A stretch of 13,811 nucleotides of DNA, from assembly GCA_002591705.1 (NCBI GenBank), contig PAAB01000012.1:17125-30935 (forward strand), read 5' to 3'. The stretch's first letter is position 1. Every line of letters begins with the position of its first letter. The stretch is from Phycisphaerae bacterium. Lineage in GTDB: Bacteria; Planctomycetota; Phycisphaerae; Phycisphaerales; SM1A02. The notes beneath the pieces were generated by a model. That model was not told the DNA's origin and searched no databases. It saw nothing but the letters and a program-made list of their open reading frames with translations. The position numbers and the translations under genes were made by a program. Shown here in pieces: positions 6,291 through 13,452 of the stretch.

Positions 6291-6326
6291 GACGCCACGC
6301 TTCACAGCGTGGCGTCCTGTCTTTCT
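6291..6326 (+). terminator. Rho-independent terminator after tRNA-Thr
   Basis: A perfect 10-bp stem GACGCCACGC (6291-6300) / GCGTGGCGTC (6307-6316), loop TTCACA, followed by a T-rich tail CTGTCTTTCT. It lies 9 bases after the tRNA and ends the HEAT gene plus tRNA transcript. Confidence 0.88.
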
Positions 6327-6358
6327 GGAGAAGAACCGGTGGATGGTAGGATCCGGTG

Positions 6359-7105
6359 ATGAATCCCCAGTTGGAACGCACCACCCGAATCGATGAGGGA
6401 ACCGGTCCGGACGCCATCGTCTGCCTGCATGGCTGGTGCTGTCGCACCGGAGACTTCATCCAGCAGGTCGACGTGTTGTCGCAGCACTGTCGGATGTTCG
6501 TGCTCGACTGGCAGCAGCGTCTGATCGAACGCGGCGGAGACTGCGATTTCGACGTGATCTGCGTGGACATCATGGAGGCGGTGGCCGAGGCGGGCATTGA
6601 GCGTCCAGTGTTGTGCGGGCACAGTCTGGGCGGATTCCTGGCTGCGCAGCTGGCCTACACCCATCGCATGGCCATTCGGGGTGTGCTGATCCTCGACAGT
6701 TCGCTTCCGCTCCCGGCGGCGGTGCGGGATGTCTGGAGAGACGCTGCTCGCGCCCTCGAGGCCGGGCCCTACCGGGACGTCTTTCCGGGAATCGAGAGTC
6801 CCTTCTTCGTCGAGTCCGAGGAGGGGGAGATCAAGGAATCGATCATGCGGGCGATGAGCATGCAGCCGCCGGCCGTCGGCATCGGCCTGCTCGATGCCAT
6901 CTGCTCCTACGAGTGGGATCGTGAACTCGCCGGCATCGATGTTCCGGTGCACATGGTCGCATCGCAGCATGGCATCCTGAATCTGGAGGCCTTCCATGCG
7001 TACGTGCCGGACGCCACCAGTGAGCGGATCGAACACAGTGGCCACTTCATCACGGTCTTTCATCCCGATCGCGTCACGGCGGCGATGAAGCGCATGCTGC
7101 AGTGA
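6359..7105 (+). CDS. Alpha/beta hydrolase
   Basis: Protein of 248 residues, typical for a small alpha/beta-hydrolase-fold enzyme. It has the oxyanion-hole HG (residues 24-25, CLHGW), the nucleophile elbow GHSLGG with Ser89, and a C-terminal catalytic His in HSGHF (His229). The acidic member of the triad is not obvious: the usual Asp strand reads HMVASQHGILNLE, so Glu210 or another acid may serve. No signal peptide is seen, so it is probably cytoplasmic. The substrate cannot be told from sequence (esterase, lactonase and thioesterase families share these motifs). The ATG at 6359 has AGGA 7 bases upstream; a GTG sits one codon earlier. It follows the tRNA terminator by 32 bases with no strong promoter seen and converges on the methyltransferase gene with a 10-base gap. 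Confidence 0.87.
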   Translation: MNPQLERTTRIDEGTGPDAIVCLHGWCCRTGDFIQQVDVLSQHCRMFVLDWQQRLIERGGDCDFDVICVDIMEAVAEAGIERPVLCGHSLGGFLAAQLAYTHRMAIRGVLILDSSLPLPAAVRDVWRDAARALEAGPYRDVFPGIESPFFVESEEGEIKESIMRAMSMQPPAVGIGLLDAICSYEWDRELAGIDVPVHMVASQHGILNLEAFHAYVPDATSERIEHSGHFITVFHPDRVTAAMKRMLQ

Positions 7106-7115
7106 GCGGCCCGAT

Positions 7116-7862
7116 TCAGACCGGCTTCCTGAACAGGCAGAAGTGGACGCTCGCCAGGGCTGCAAACGGACCTCGCCTGGAGACGCCATCGAGTATCCGG
7201 ACGACCGGAAGCAGTGGAAGCTTCTCCATGCCGCGTGGGACGTGGACGTGCCCGACCCGACGCTCGAAGGTCAGCCCGGCAGCGCGGGCCGCTTCCTTCA
7301 TGCGTCCCGAGGGGATCCAGCTCGAGTAGACCTCTTGATCCACCGCGGAACTCCGCTTGTTGATTCTGCGGGCGGCGGGCCAGTACCAGCTGCGGAGGTT
7401 CGCGTAGTTGATCAGAATCGTGCCGCCGGGACGGACCACTCTCGCCATCTGGGACAGGGCCTTTTCCGGATGTTCGAGGTGGTTGTAGACGTTGAGCGAA
7501 ATGGAATGGTCGAACGAATCGTCGTCGAAGGGAAGTTCGTAGATCGAACCTTCGACGGCCTGCTCGAGTCCCTCCTCGAGACCCGCTTCGCGGATGTTGC
7601 CGCTTGCGACCTCGAGCATCTGCGAGGAGAGGTCGCAGATCGTCATCTTCATGCCCATCTTGATCAGGGGCATGGTGAAGCGTGCGGTGCCCTGTCCGAT
7701 TTCAAGGGCTCGGCCGGACCAGTCAGCGCAGAGATCGGCGACCAGCGACTGCTGCACGTCGTTGGTGAAGCGGCCGGCCGGAGAGACCCAGCGCTGCGCG
7801 TCGTACTGGCTGCTGTCCTCGTCGTAGAAGGACTGGTTCGACGTCTCTTTGATGTTGCTCAT
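7116..7862 (-). CDS. Class I SAM-dependent methyltransferase
   Basis: Protein of 248 residues with a Rossmann-type SAM-binding core. It has motif I ALEIGQGTARF (residues 52-62), the acidic ribose-binding residue Asp77 in MTICDLS, GSIYELPFDDDSFD (105-118), which matches the UbiE/Methyltransf_11 pattern, and VVRPGGTILINY (142-153). The N-terminus YDAQRW is common in this group. No signal peptide is visible. The ATG overlaps the stop of the upstream glycosyltransferase as ATGA (7859-7862), so the two are probably translationally coupled. That context suggests methylation of a sugar or polysaccharide precursor, although the substrate is not shown by sequence. Its 3' end faces the hydrolase gene. 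Confidence 0.9.
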   Translation of the reverse strand: MSNIKETSNQSFYDEDSSQYDAQRWVSPAGRFTNDVQQSLVADLCADWSGRALEIGQGTARFTMPLIKMGMKMTICDLSSQMLEVASGNIREAGLEEGLEQAVEGSIYELPFDDDSFDHSISLNVYNHLEHPEKALSQMARVVRPGGTILINYANLRSWYWPAARRINKRSSAVDQEVYSSWIPSGRMKEAARAAGLTFERRVGHVHVPRGMEKLPLLPVVRILDGVSRRGPFAALASVHFCLFRKPV

Positions 7863-9049
7863 GGCTGATCCTTGGTGGCTTCATATATTCTATCGTACGA
7901 GGTTGCGGTCTCTGCTGGATCAAAGGTTCTGGCGGCGAATCGGCGGGCTTCGGCCCCGGATCGGGTTCGCAGTTCGGCATCTTCGAGGTATTCGATCATT
8001 GCCCCGGCCAGCGAATCGGTGTGTCCGGGATCGACCAGACGCCCGTGGGCATCGTCGATGATCTCGGGCATCCCCCCGACGTTGGACGAAACGACCGGGA
8101 CACCGCTGGCGAGTGCCTCCATGGCGGCCACGAAGTAGTCGGAAGGTCCCAGCGAGTCCATGAAGGGGCACACCAGGACGTCGGCGTTCCTGACCAGCGC
8201 CGGCATGTTGTCGATGATGCCCAGTTGCACCACCAGCTCGCCGATGCCCAGGCGATCGATCTGCTCCCGCAGCGCCCGCAGGTTCGGAGCCGACGACGAT
8301 CTCGGCAGTTCGGTGGTGATCACCAGGCGTGCCATGTCGCATCGGTCGTGAGTGCGGGCAAAGGCGTCCAGCACCCGGGTGAGGTTCTTCTGGGCCGTCG
8401 CGTTGCCGACGAACAGCACGACCAGGTGCTCCGGTCCCAGGCCGATGTCGCTGCGTACCTGGGGATCCGTACCGGGTCGGAACCGGTCAAGATCGATGGC
8501 CGGCGGAACGACCTGCACTCCGGAAAGGCCCCAGTGGTCCATGGACGCCGCGACGTTCCGGCTCATGGCGGCCAGCGCGTCGAGCCTGCGCGCTCCCCGA
8601 CGCAGAAGCCGGCCCAGCAGCGGATGATTCCAGCGTCCGCCGGTTGCAGGGACGGGGCAGTACATGGTGTGGATCGTGGGCAGTCCCGATCGGGACCGGA
8701 TCCGGTCCGCCGCCAGCAGATAGTCGGCGAATCCGCTGTGGACGTGCGCGACATCGAACTCGGTCCGGTGGGCTCTCGCCCAGGTGGAGGCGACGCGCAT
8801 GAAGCGCAGCCCGTGGGCGATCGAACCGGGGTCGGCCCTGTCGAACAGTTCGACGGTGCGGACGCCGGACTCGATTTCACCACGTCCCGCAGGATCGGCC
8901 ATGTGGGAGATGATCGATACGTCGTGTCCGGCTCGTCCCTGGGCCAGTGCGAGTTCCAGGAGGGCGCTCGAGTAGCCGCCGATGATCGTTCGGCCGCCGA
9001 AGTAGGGGAACTGGGGGATGGCATGCAGGATGCGCATAGGCATCACCAT
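7859..9049 (-). CDS. Glycosyltransferase family 4 (GT-B fold), second in cassette
   Basis: Protein of 396 residues. The N-terminal half opens with MRILHAIPQFPYFGGRTIIGG, a GT4 acceptor-domain start; the C-terminal half has VVLFVGNATAQKNLTRVLDAF (210-230), VLVCPFMDSLGPSD (291-304) and FVAAMEALASGVPVVSSNVGGMPEII (306-331). Glu311 aligns with the second Glu of the E-X7-E nucleotide-sugar motif, but the first position is Ser303, with Asp304 beside it. The start is chosen at 9049 (MVMPMRILH); starts at 9043 or 9037 are also possible, while extending to 9286 would add a Pro/Arg-rich stretch that overlaps the upstream gene by about 150 bases. Probably cytoplasmic, transferring a sugar in surface-glycan assembly. 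Confidence 0.9.
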   Translation of the reverse strand: MVMPMRILHAIPQFPYFGGRTIIGGYSSALLELALAQGRAGHDVSIISHMADPAGRGEIESGVRTVELFDRADPGSIAHGLRFMRVASTWARAHRTEFDVAHVHSGFADYLLAADRIRSRSGLPTIHTMYCPVPATGGRWNHPLLGRLLRRGARRLDALAAMSRNVAASMDHWGLSGVQVVPPAIDLDRFRPGTDPQVRSDIGLGPEHLVVLFVGNATAQKNLTRVLDAFARTHDRCDMARLVITTELPRSSSAPNLRALREQIDRLGIGELVVQLGIIDNMPALVRNADVLVCPFMDSLGPSDYFVAAMEALASGVPVVSSNVGGMPEIIDDAHGRLVDPGHTDSLAGAMIEYLEDAELRTRSGAEARRFAARTFDPAETATSYDRIYEATKDQP

Positions 9050-9101
9050 TATCGGTTTTCCCGGATGGCGCACCTCAGTGAAATCCCGTCTCGGACATGA
9101 T

Positions 9102-9118
9102 CGACGTGCAGCACGTCG
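9102..9118. repeat. 17-base palindrome in the gap between the two glycosyltransferase genes
   Basis: CGACGTGC-A-GCACGTCG is a perfect 8+1+8 inverted repeat in the 79-base non-coding gap. As RNA it would form a 7-bp hairpin with a CAG loop. No T-run follows on the minus strand, so it is not a standard terminator. It could be a regulator binding site or an RNA-processing hairpin. Confidence 0.5.
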
Positions 9119-9128
9119 TTTCGGGTCC

Positions 9129-10295
9129 TCAGGACCGGGCGGTGGCGGAACTGGTGCGGTACAGGGACTCGTACTGCTCCGCAATGCGATTCGGAGCCAG
9201 CCAGTTCTGGACGTATTCGCGGCCGCGTCGTCCCTTCGCCTCGAGTGCACCGTGGTCCTCCAGCAGGGCCTGGATGCCGTCGGCAAAGGCGACGGGTGTC
9301 CGGTCGGCGATGCTCATGCCCGCCTCCTCCAGTTCCCTCCAGATGTCCGTGCCCCGGGTGGTGATCACGGGCGTGCTGCACAGCATGGCCTCCGGATACA
9401 CCAGTCCGAAGTTCTCCTGCTGCGTCGCCAGTGCGAACACATCCGCCATCTCGTAGAGGGAGAGCTTGAGATCTCCGACGACCATGCCGAGGAACTCGGT
9501 GCGGTCGTCGACGTCCTTCGCTTCGGCGAGTCGCTGCATGGCGGCGAGGTACCGGTCGTCACCGGTGCCGGCGATCAGGAGACGGACGTCGATCGATCGG
9601 TCTCGCAGGATGGCTACTGCTTCGATCAGGGTCTCGATCGACTTCTTCTCGTGCACCCGGCTGAGAAAAAGCACCTTCGGCCGACCCCCTTCGCCGAACC
9701 GTTCTCGTGCGAGTGACGGCCCGGGCAGTCGGTCGTAGGGGGCCATGTCCATCACGAGGGGAATGACGACCGGATCATGCGGAAGCCATTTCGTCGCCTG
9801 CCGTCGTTCCTCCTCGGCGGTTGCGAGCATTGCGCTGGCGCGGGCGATCATCGGACGTATGACTGTACGCAGGAACAGCTTCTTCTTGGTACCCCGCACC
9901 GCCATCGACCAGTCGTCGAGCATTCCGTGGATGCTGAGCACCGTCGGAGTCTGGCACCGGTGGCACACGGCGGCGAGTTGCGGATTGGACAGGCACCACA
10001 ATGCATGGATGTGCACGACATCGACCTGCTCCACCAGCCGGGCTGCGAGTTCGAGCGACGCGCGATCGAGACGTCCCAGACGCCGTAGCGGAGCCGTTTC
10101 GACGGCGAACGGCGTACCGTCGGTTTCGCCGTTCCAGTCCTCGGGCACGTCGGTGGCGTCGGCGGTGAGCCACGTCACGTGGTGCCCTCGACGGGCCAGT
10201 ACGCTGCAGATGTCCATCGCGGCACGCACGGTTCCGCCCACACTGAATCGCGTCGTGGGAACGTAGTGCAGGATGCGTAGTGGGGCATCACTCAT
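9129..10295 (-). CDS. Glycosyltransferase family 4 (GT-B fold), first in cassette
   Basis: Protein of 388 residues with normal GT4 architecture. The N-terminal acceptor domain begins LRILHYVPTTRFSVGGTVRA and includes VVHIHALW (93-100). The C-terminal donor domain includes VLFLSRVHEKKSIETLIEA (208-226), LLIAGTGDD (239-247) and a complete E-X7-E (Glu294 to Glu302, ENFGLVYPE) followed by AMLCSTPVITT. The start at 10295 is preceded by GGAGG at about 10-base spacing; the frame continues 11 codons further upstream without conserved residues. It heads a run of GT4, GT4 and methyltransferase. Substrates are unknown; export polysaccharide or glycoprotein glycan synthesis is the usual setting. Confidence 0.91.
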   Translation of the reverse strand: MSDAPLRILHYVPTTRFSVGGTVRAAMDICSVLARRGHHVTWLTADATDVPEDWNGETDGTPFAVETAPLRRLGRLDRASLELAARLVEQVDVVHIHALWCLSNPQLAAVCHRCQTPTVLSIHGMLDDWSMAVRGTKKKLFLRTVIRPMIARASAMLATAEEERRQATKWLPHDPVVIPLVMDMAPYDRLPGPSLARERFGEGGRPKVLFLSRVHEKKSIETLIEAVAILRDRSIDVRLLIAGTGDDRYLAAMQRLAEAKDVDDRTEFLGMVVGDLKLSLYEMADVFALATQQENFGLVYPEAMLCSTPVITTRGTDIWRELEEAGMSIADRTPVAFADGIQALLEDHGALEAKGRRGREYVQNWLAPNRIAEQYESLYRTSSATARS

Positions 10296-10323
10296 GATCG
10301 ACGGGCCTCCGCGGTGGTGGCCA

Positions 10324-10329
10324 ATCATA
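10324..10329 (-). promoter_or_regulatory. Candidate -10 element for the glycosyltransferase cassette
   Basis: TATGAT on the minus strand (5 of 6 to TATAAT) lies 28 bases before the first glycosyltransferase ATG and downstream of the metalloprotease terminator, which is where a new promoter is expected. No convincing -35 is present at 16-18 bases. Confidence 0.4.
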
Positions 10330-10356
10330 CGGGAGTCGCCCGCTCGACGTGGGGTT

Positions 10357-10395
10357 CAAAACCACCGACCCGACGCCAGAAGCGTCGGGCCGGTG
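10357..10395 (-). terminator. Rho-independent terminator of the metalloprotease gene
   Basis: On the minus strand, CCCGACGC/GCGTCGGG (8 bp, loop TTCTG) is extended across one mismatch by CACCG/CGGTG, making a 13-bp bulged stem, followed by GTTTTG. A second short stem with one bulge (GGACCCC/GGGGATCC, 10407-10430) lies between it and the stop codon. This separates the protease gene from the glycosyltransferase cassette. Confidence 0.72.
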
Positions 10396-10451
10396 ACTTC
10401 GCACTTGGATCCCCGGAACATCTGGGGTCCGGGGTTCTCAGGAATCAGTTC

Positions 10452-13121
10452 TTAGGGGATGCCGCAGTTCCAGTTGGCAATGACCTGAAGCAGGTCATCG
10501 ACCGTGTACGGGTTGCCCCAGTTCGCGATGACGAACAGGAGGTCGGCGACCTCCACGGCGCCGTTGCCGTCGAAGTCCCCGTCGCAGGCGGGGTTGCAGT
10601 CGATGTATTCGATGCTCAGCGATCCGGCCGCCTGCCACGTGCCGCCCGAAGCGTCCTTGCCCTGGAAGAGGGCCTCGACGAAGACGCTTGCGGACAGGTT
10701 CCGGACCGTCAGGCGGGCGATCAGCACGCCGTTGTCCTGTTCGCAGGACTGGTTGGAGAAGGCATCGGATTCACCCTGGGCGTCATCGGGGGTGATGAAC
10801 CATGATCCGTCGGAGGCGTCGATGGCCCCTCCGTTCTGGAACGGGCCGAAGTCGATGCCGATATCCGACAGGTTGTTGTCGGCGGCGTCGAGACGTCCGA
10901 TGGTCACGAAACTGTCGTACCGGAGATCCGGGAAGGTTCCGAACAATGCCGGGTTGACCCCCGCGGAGGTGTTTCCGCCGAACTGGTTCTGGTAGAAGCT
11001 CGAGGTGGTCGAGACCGTCTTGTTCGTGGACGTGTCGCCCGCCACGGCATCCAGACGGCAGTTCTCCGCCAGGACGGCGTAGACGTCGACGGTCCAGGTC
11101 TCCTCGGCATCGTCGACGAGGTTCCGTCCCACGATGCTGTAGGTCAGCCCCTCGAAGGCGTCGCTGCCCCCGGCGTCATCGCACGGGTCGCCTGAGCAGT
11201 CGCTGCCGTTGCCCTGGTAGGTCCCGCTGCAGTTGGCCTGGGTCGTGATCGAGCAGGAGGTGCCGGTGCAGCAGGCTCCGGTCGGATCCGGTGCGCAGGG
11301 ACTGCCGCTGCAGTCGGTTTCGTCTCCGATGTAGGTTCCCGCACACGCTGCCTCGGTGGTGATCGAGCAGGAGGACAGGACGCAGCAGGCTCCCGTGGGC
11401 GTGCAGGGACTGCCGCTGCAGTCCGTCCCGTCGCCGAGGTAGGTGCCGCCGCAATCGGCCTGGGTCGCGACGGAGCACGATGTGCCGGTGCAGCAGCCGC
11501 CGACCGGATCGCCCGATGGCACCAGGGTGAGCTGGACGTTGCCCGATCCCGTCGAGTCGCCGTCGTAGCCGCCGACACGGATGACGTACAGGCTTCCTCC
11601 CGAGACGTCGGCCGTTGCCTGCGAGGAGTAGTCGTTGCATCCTTCCGCATCGCCGTTGCACCCGATCTGCGTCTTGTTGCTGCAGTTGCCGCGGTAGATC
11701 ACGATGTCGGAATCGAAGTCGATCAGGTTGCAGGTGGACACGGTGATGGTGCCCGAGGCGGGTGCGGTCCATGCGAACCACACGTCGTCGTTCATGTCAC
11801 CGAGGTAGGTGTCGGGGCACTGGGCCTCGTCGTACGCGTCGGAACTGGTGGTGCCGCCCACGGTGGTGAAGCTGGTGCTGCCTTCGCTGATGAAGAAGGC
11901 TCCCGAGCATTCGTCGTTGGGGATCGTTCCGCCGCCGCCGTTGCCGCATTGCCCGTCGAGACATCCGGTGATCGAATCACGGAAGGTGGTGATGTAGTCG
12001 ATGCTGCTCTGGGCGAAGTCGTTGGCACAGGTGATCGAGGGGTTCATGGTGTTCCCCGGACACCCGCAGTGCTGGCTGCCCCAGTTGTGCCCGAGTTCAT
12101 GGGCCGACAGATCGGTTGCGCAGGCGAACGCGCCGCAGCAGTCCGACTCGACCACGCTGTATCCGAAGCTGGAGCAGACGGCACCCAGCCACGCGATTCC
12201 GATGGTTCCGCCGCCTCCGCCGTTGCCGGTGAAGAGCTGGACGACATCGCGGTTGATGCCCCCCTGGCTGGATTGCCAGTGGGATCGGACCTGTTCAAGC
12301 CGATTGTCGATCGATCCCGAGTAGGGATCGCTGCTGTTGGTGCGGACGATGATCGTATTGACGGTATGGGTCAGCCCGACCTGCGATTCGTACTGGGTGT
12401 TGATCTGGTTGATGACCGAGTTGATCCGGTTCTCCACGGCGCTCGTGGAGCCGTAGTCCTGGAAGTACTCGTAGTCCGCATCGCAGGCGAGCACGGCTGC
12501 ACAGACCGATTCCCCTCGGACCGAGGCCTGGGTGACGGGTTCGGTATCGACGGCCCACTGGTCGAGAAATCCGTGCTCGAACTCGTTGGTTCCGCAGGTC
12601 CCCTTGGGGGAGATGACCGCCTCCTGGGGATAGACCGCATAGAGATCGTCGTCGACGCCCTTCATCCGGTCGGCGAGCGGCTCCGCCCACCACAGCGACC
12701 GGTCCTCGAACCGTACCGAAAGGTAGAGCATGTCGTTCATGAACGAGGCGGCCACGATGGAACGGTCCATTCCCTCGACGAATCCTCGGTAGGTGTTGAT
12801 CGGGCCCGGCTCGACGTCCACGAGGACGCCGTTGCCGCGATCCTCGATGAGTCGATAGTCTTCGGTCCGGTTGGAGTGGGGCGAGAGCACGATCGACTGG
12901 TTCACGCCGTCGATCCGGATCTTCATGATGAGTTCACTGCCCTGGCCGGCTCGAAGGTCGGCGGACTCGAGGTTCGACCACCGCAGCTGCAGGCGCTCGT
13001 TGACCCGCTCGTTGAGACCGTCGACGGATTCGGTCGAAGCGATGGCCGAACCGGTGGACGCCATGCCCATCGCGACGGCAAGGATCGGGAATCCGAGTCG
13101 GGGTCGTTCGGTGCGTTTCAC
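10452..13121 (-). CDS. Secreted M12B-like zinc metalloprotease with Cys-rich repeats and dockerin-like tail
   Basis: Protein of 889 residues. Signal peptide: KRTERPR basic region, then LGFPILAVAMGMASTGSAIA. Residues about 31-170 look like a propeptide. The catalytic region has HELGHNWGSQH (His341, Glu342, His345, His351), the metzincin zinc site, with Met359 (GNTMNPS) as the Met-turn; surrounding residues fit reprolysin-like M12B. Residues about 402-538 form a beta-rich domain (NDECSGAFFISEG...DVWFAWTAPASG...) resembling PPC-type domains. Three six-Cys repeats follow (540-647), then a domain of about 190 residues (AFEGLTYSIVGRNL...), and finally GDFDGNGAVEVADLLFVIANWG. The start is GTG at 13121: AGGAG lies 6 bases upstream and the signal peptide begins at once. 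The frame runs open to 13757, but that extension crosses the divergent gene. Substrate unknown; acts outside the cytoplasm. Confidence 0.92.
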   Translation of the reverse strand: MKRTERPRLGFPILAVAMGMASTGSAIASTESVDGLNERVNERLQLRWSNLESADLRAGQGSELIMKIRIDGVNQSIVLSPHSNRTEDYRLIEDRGNGVLVDVEPGPINTYRGFVEGMDRSIVAASFMNDMLYLSVRFEDRSLWWAEPLADRMKGVDDDLYAVYPQEAVISPKGTCGTNEFEHGFLDQWAVDTEPVTQASVRGESVCAAVLACDADYEYFQDYGSTSAVENRINSVINQINTQYESQVGLTHTVNTIIVRTNSSDPYSGSIDNRLEQVRSHWQSSQGGINRDVVQLFTGNGGGGGTIGIAWLGAVCSSFGYSVVESDCCGAFACATDLSAHELGHNWGSQHCGCPGNTMNPSITCANDFAQSSIDYITTFRDSITGCLDGQCGNGGGGTIPNDECSGAFFISEGSTSFTTVGGTTSSDAYDEAQCPDTYLGDMNDDVWFAWTAPASGTITVSTCNLIDFDSDIVIYRGNCSNKTQIGCNGDAEGCNDYSSQATADVSGGSLYVIRVGGYDGDSTGSGNVQLTLVPSGDPVGGCCTGTSCSVATQADCGGTYLGDGTDCSGSPCTPTGACCVLSSCSITTEAACAGTYIGDETDCSGSPCAPDPTGACCTGTSCSITTQANCSGTYQGNGSDCSGDPCDDAGGSDAFEGLTYSIVGRNLVDDAEETWTVDVYAVLAENCRLDAVAGDTSTNKTVSTTSSFYQNQFGGNTSAGVNPALFGTFPDLRYDSFVTIGRLDAADNNLSDIGIDFGPFQNGGAIDASDGSWFITPDDAQGESDAFSNQSCEQDNGVLIARLTVRNLSASVFVEALFQGKDASGGTWQAAGSLSIEYIDCNPACDGDFDGNGAVEVADLLFVIANWGNPYTVDDLLQVIANWNCGIP
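11181..11501 (-). repeat. Three tandem cysteine-rich repeats within the metalloprotease
   Basis: Three units of 36, 38 and 33 residues follow the pattern G-x-CC-x4-C-S-(V/I)-x-T-x-A-x-C-x-GTYxG-(D/N)-x-(T/S)-DC-SG-x-PC, each with six cysteines at the same spacing, which suggests three disulfides per unit. The repeats are also visible in DNA as recurring CTGCCGCTGCAGTC and GAGCAGGAGGTGCCGGTGCA-like blocks on the plus strand. Confidence 0.88.
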
Positions 13122-13452
13122 GAAGTGCTCCTCTCTCGAGCGTGTGGTGTCCGGGGCGTCCTGCATCGGGATGCTCCGGCCGTGGTGTGAGCAGCCGATC
13201 ACCGGTGCTCCGATCGATTCCACGCTACGTCTGCCCGGGGTGTGGTGCAACCAGACGGACTCACGTGAAGACGGGATCCACTGCAGATCGCGCAGTCCTC
13301 CCCACGCGGTCCTGAATGGGACCTCATAGAACGTGTCCCCAGCTTGGACGCGGTGCAAGAGGTTTTTTGGTATCCACACCACCTTCTTGGGCGAATCCGT
13401 CCCGCTGAGGGGGCGCAAGGGAGGTTTTGCCCCCGGCGTGTATGCTGGGAAC
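13122..13452. other. Intergenic region between divergent metalloprotease and DUF1573 genes
   Basis: This 331-base stretch has no supported gene. It holds the protease Shine-Dalgarno (AGGAG, 13128-13132 on the minus strand), a weak minus-strand promoter candidate, a GGGGGC/GCCCCC dyad (13409-13414/13429-13434) and TATGCT (13441-13446) just before the DUF1573 ATG. A T6 run at 13363-13368 has only a 4-bp stem before it, so I do not call a terminator. Confidence 0.6.
13222..13250 (-). promoter_or_regulatory. Weak candidate promoter for the metalloprotease gene
   Basis: On the minus strand TTGCAC (13250-13245), a 17-base spacer and TAGCGT (13227-13222) give 3 of 6 matches in each hexamer with ideal spacing. 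Transcription would begin near 13215, about 95 bases ahead of the GTG start. Confidence 0.25.

Noticed and set aside
6301..6329. TTCACA at 6301 as a -35 for the hydrolase gene
   Set aside because: It is the loop of the tRNA terminator, and the hexamer 17 bases on (TCTGGA) does not resemble a -10.
6302..7189. Minus-strand open frame of 295 codons across the alpha/beta hydrolase
   Set aside because: Shadow of a gene with GHSLGG and HSGHF motifs, and it starts inside the methyltransferase 3' end.
8021..9100. Long plus-strand open frame (359 codons) across the second glycosyltransferase
   Set aside because: It is antisense to a clear GT4 gene, has no recognisable motifs or ribosome binding site, and reflects high GC codon bias.
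9050..9286. N-terminal extension of the second glycosyltransferase
   Set aside because: Pro/Arg-rich low-quality sequence overlapping the upstream gene; GT4 proteins start at the MRILHAIPQ strand.
11181..11501. Regular DNA repeats considered as a CRISPR-like array
   Set aside because: Units are in frame within a coding region, diverged at the third codon position, and encode matching cysteine-rich modules; no spacers.
11949..13190. Plus-strand open frame of 413 codons over the metalloprotease
   Set aside because: Antisense shadow of a protein with a clear zinc site; composition is Gly/Asp/Val/Arg-rich with no domain.
13347..13368. T6 run near 13363 as a plus-strand terminator
   Set aside because: Only a 4-bp CTTG/CAAG stem precedes it and there is no upstream plus-strand gene to terminate.
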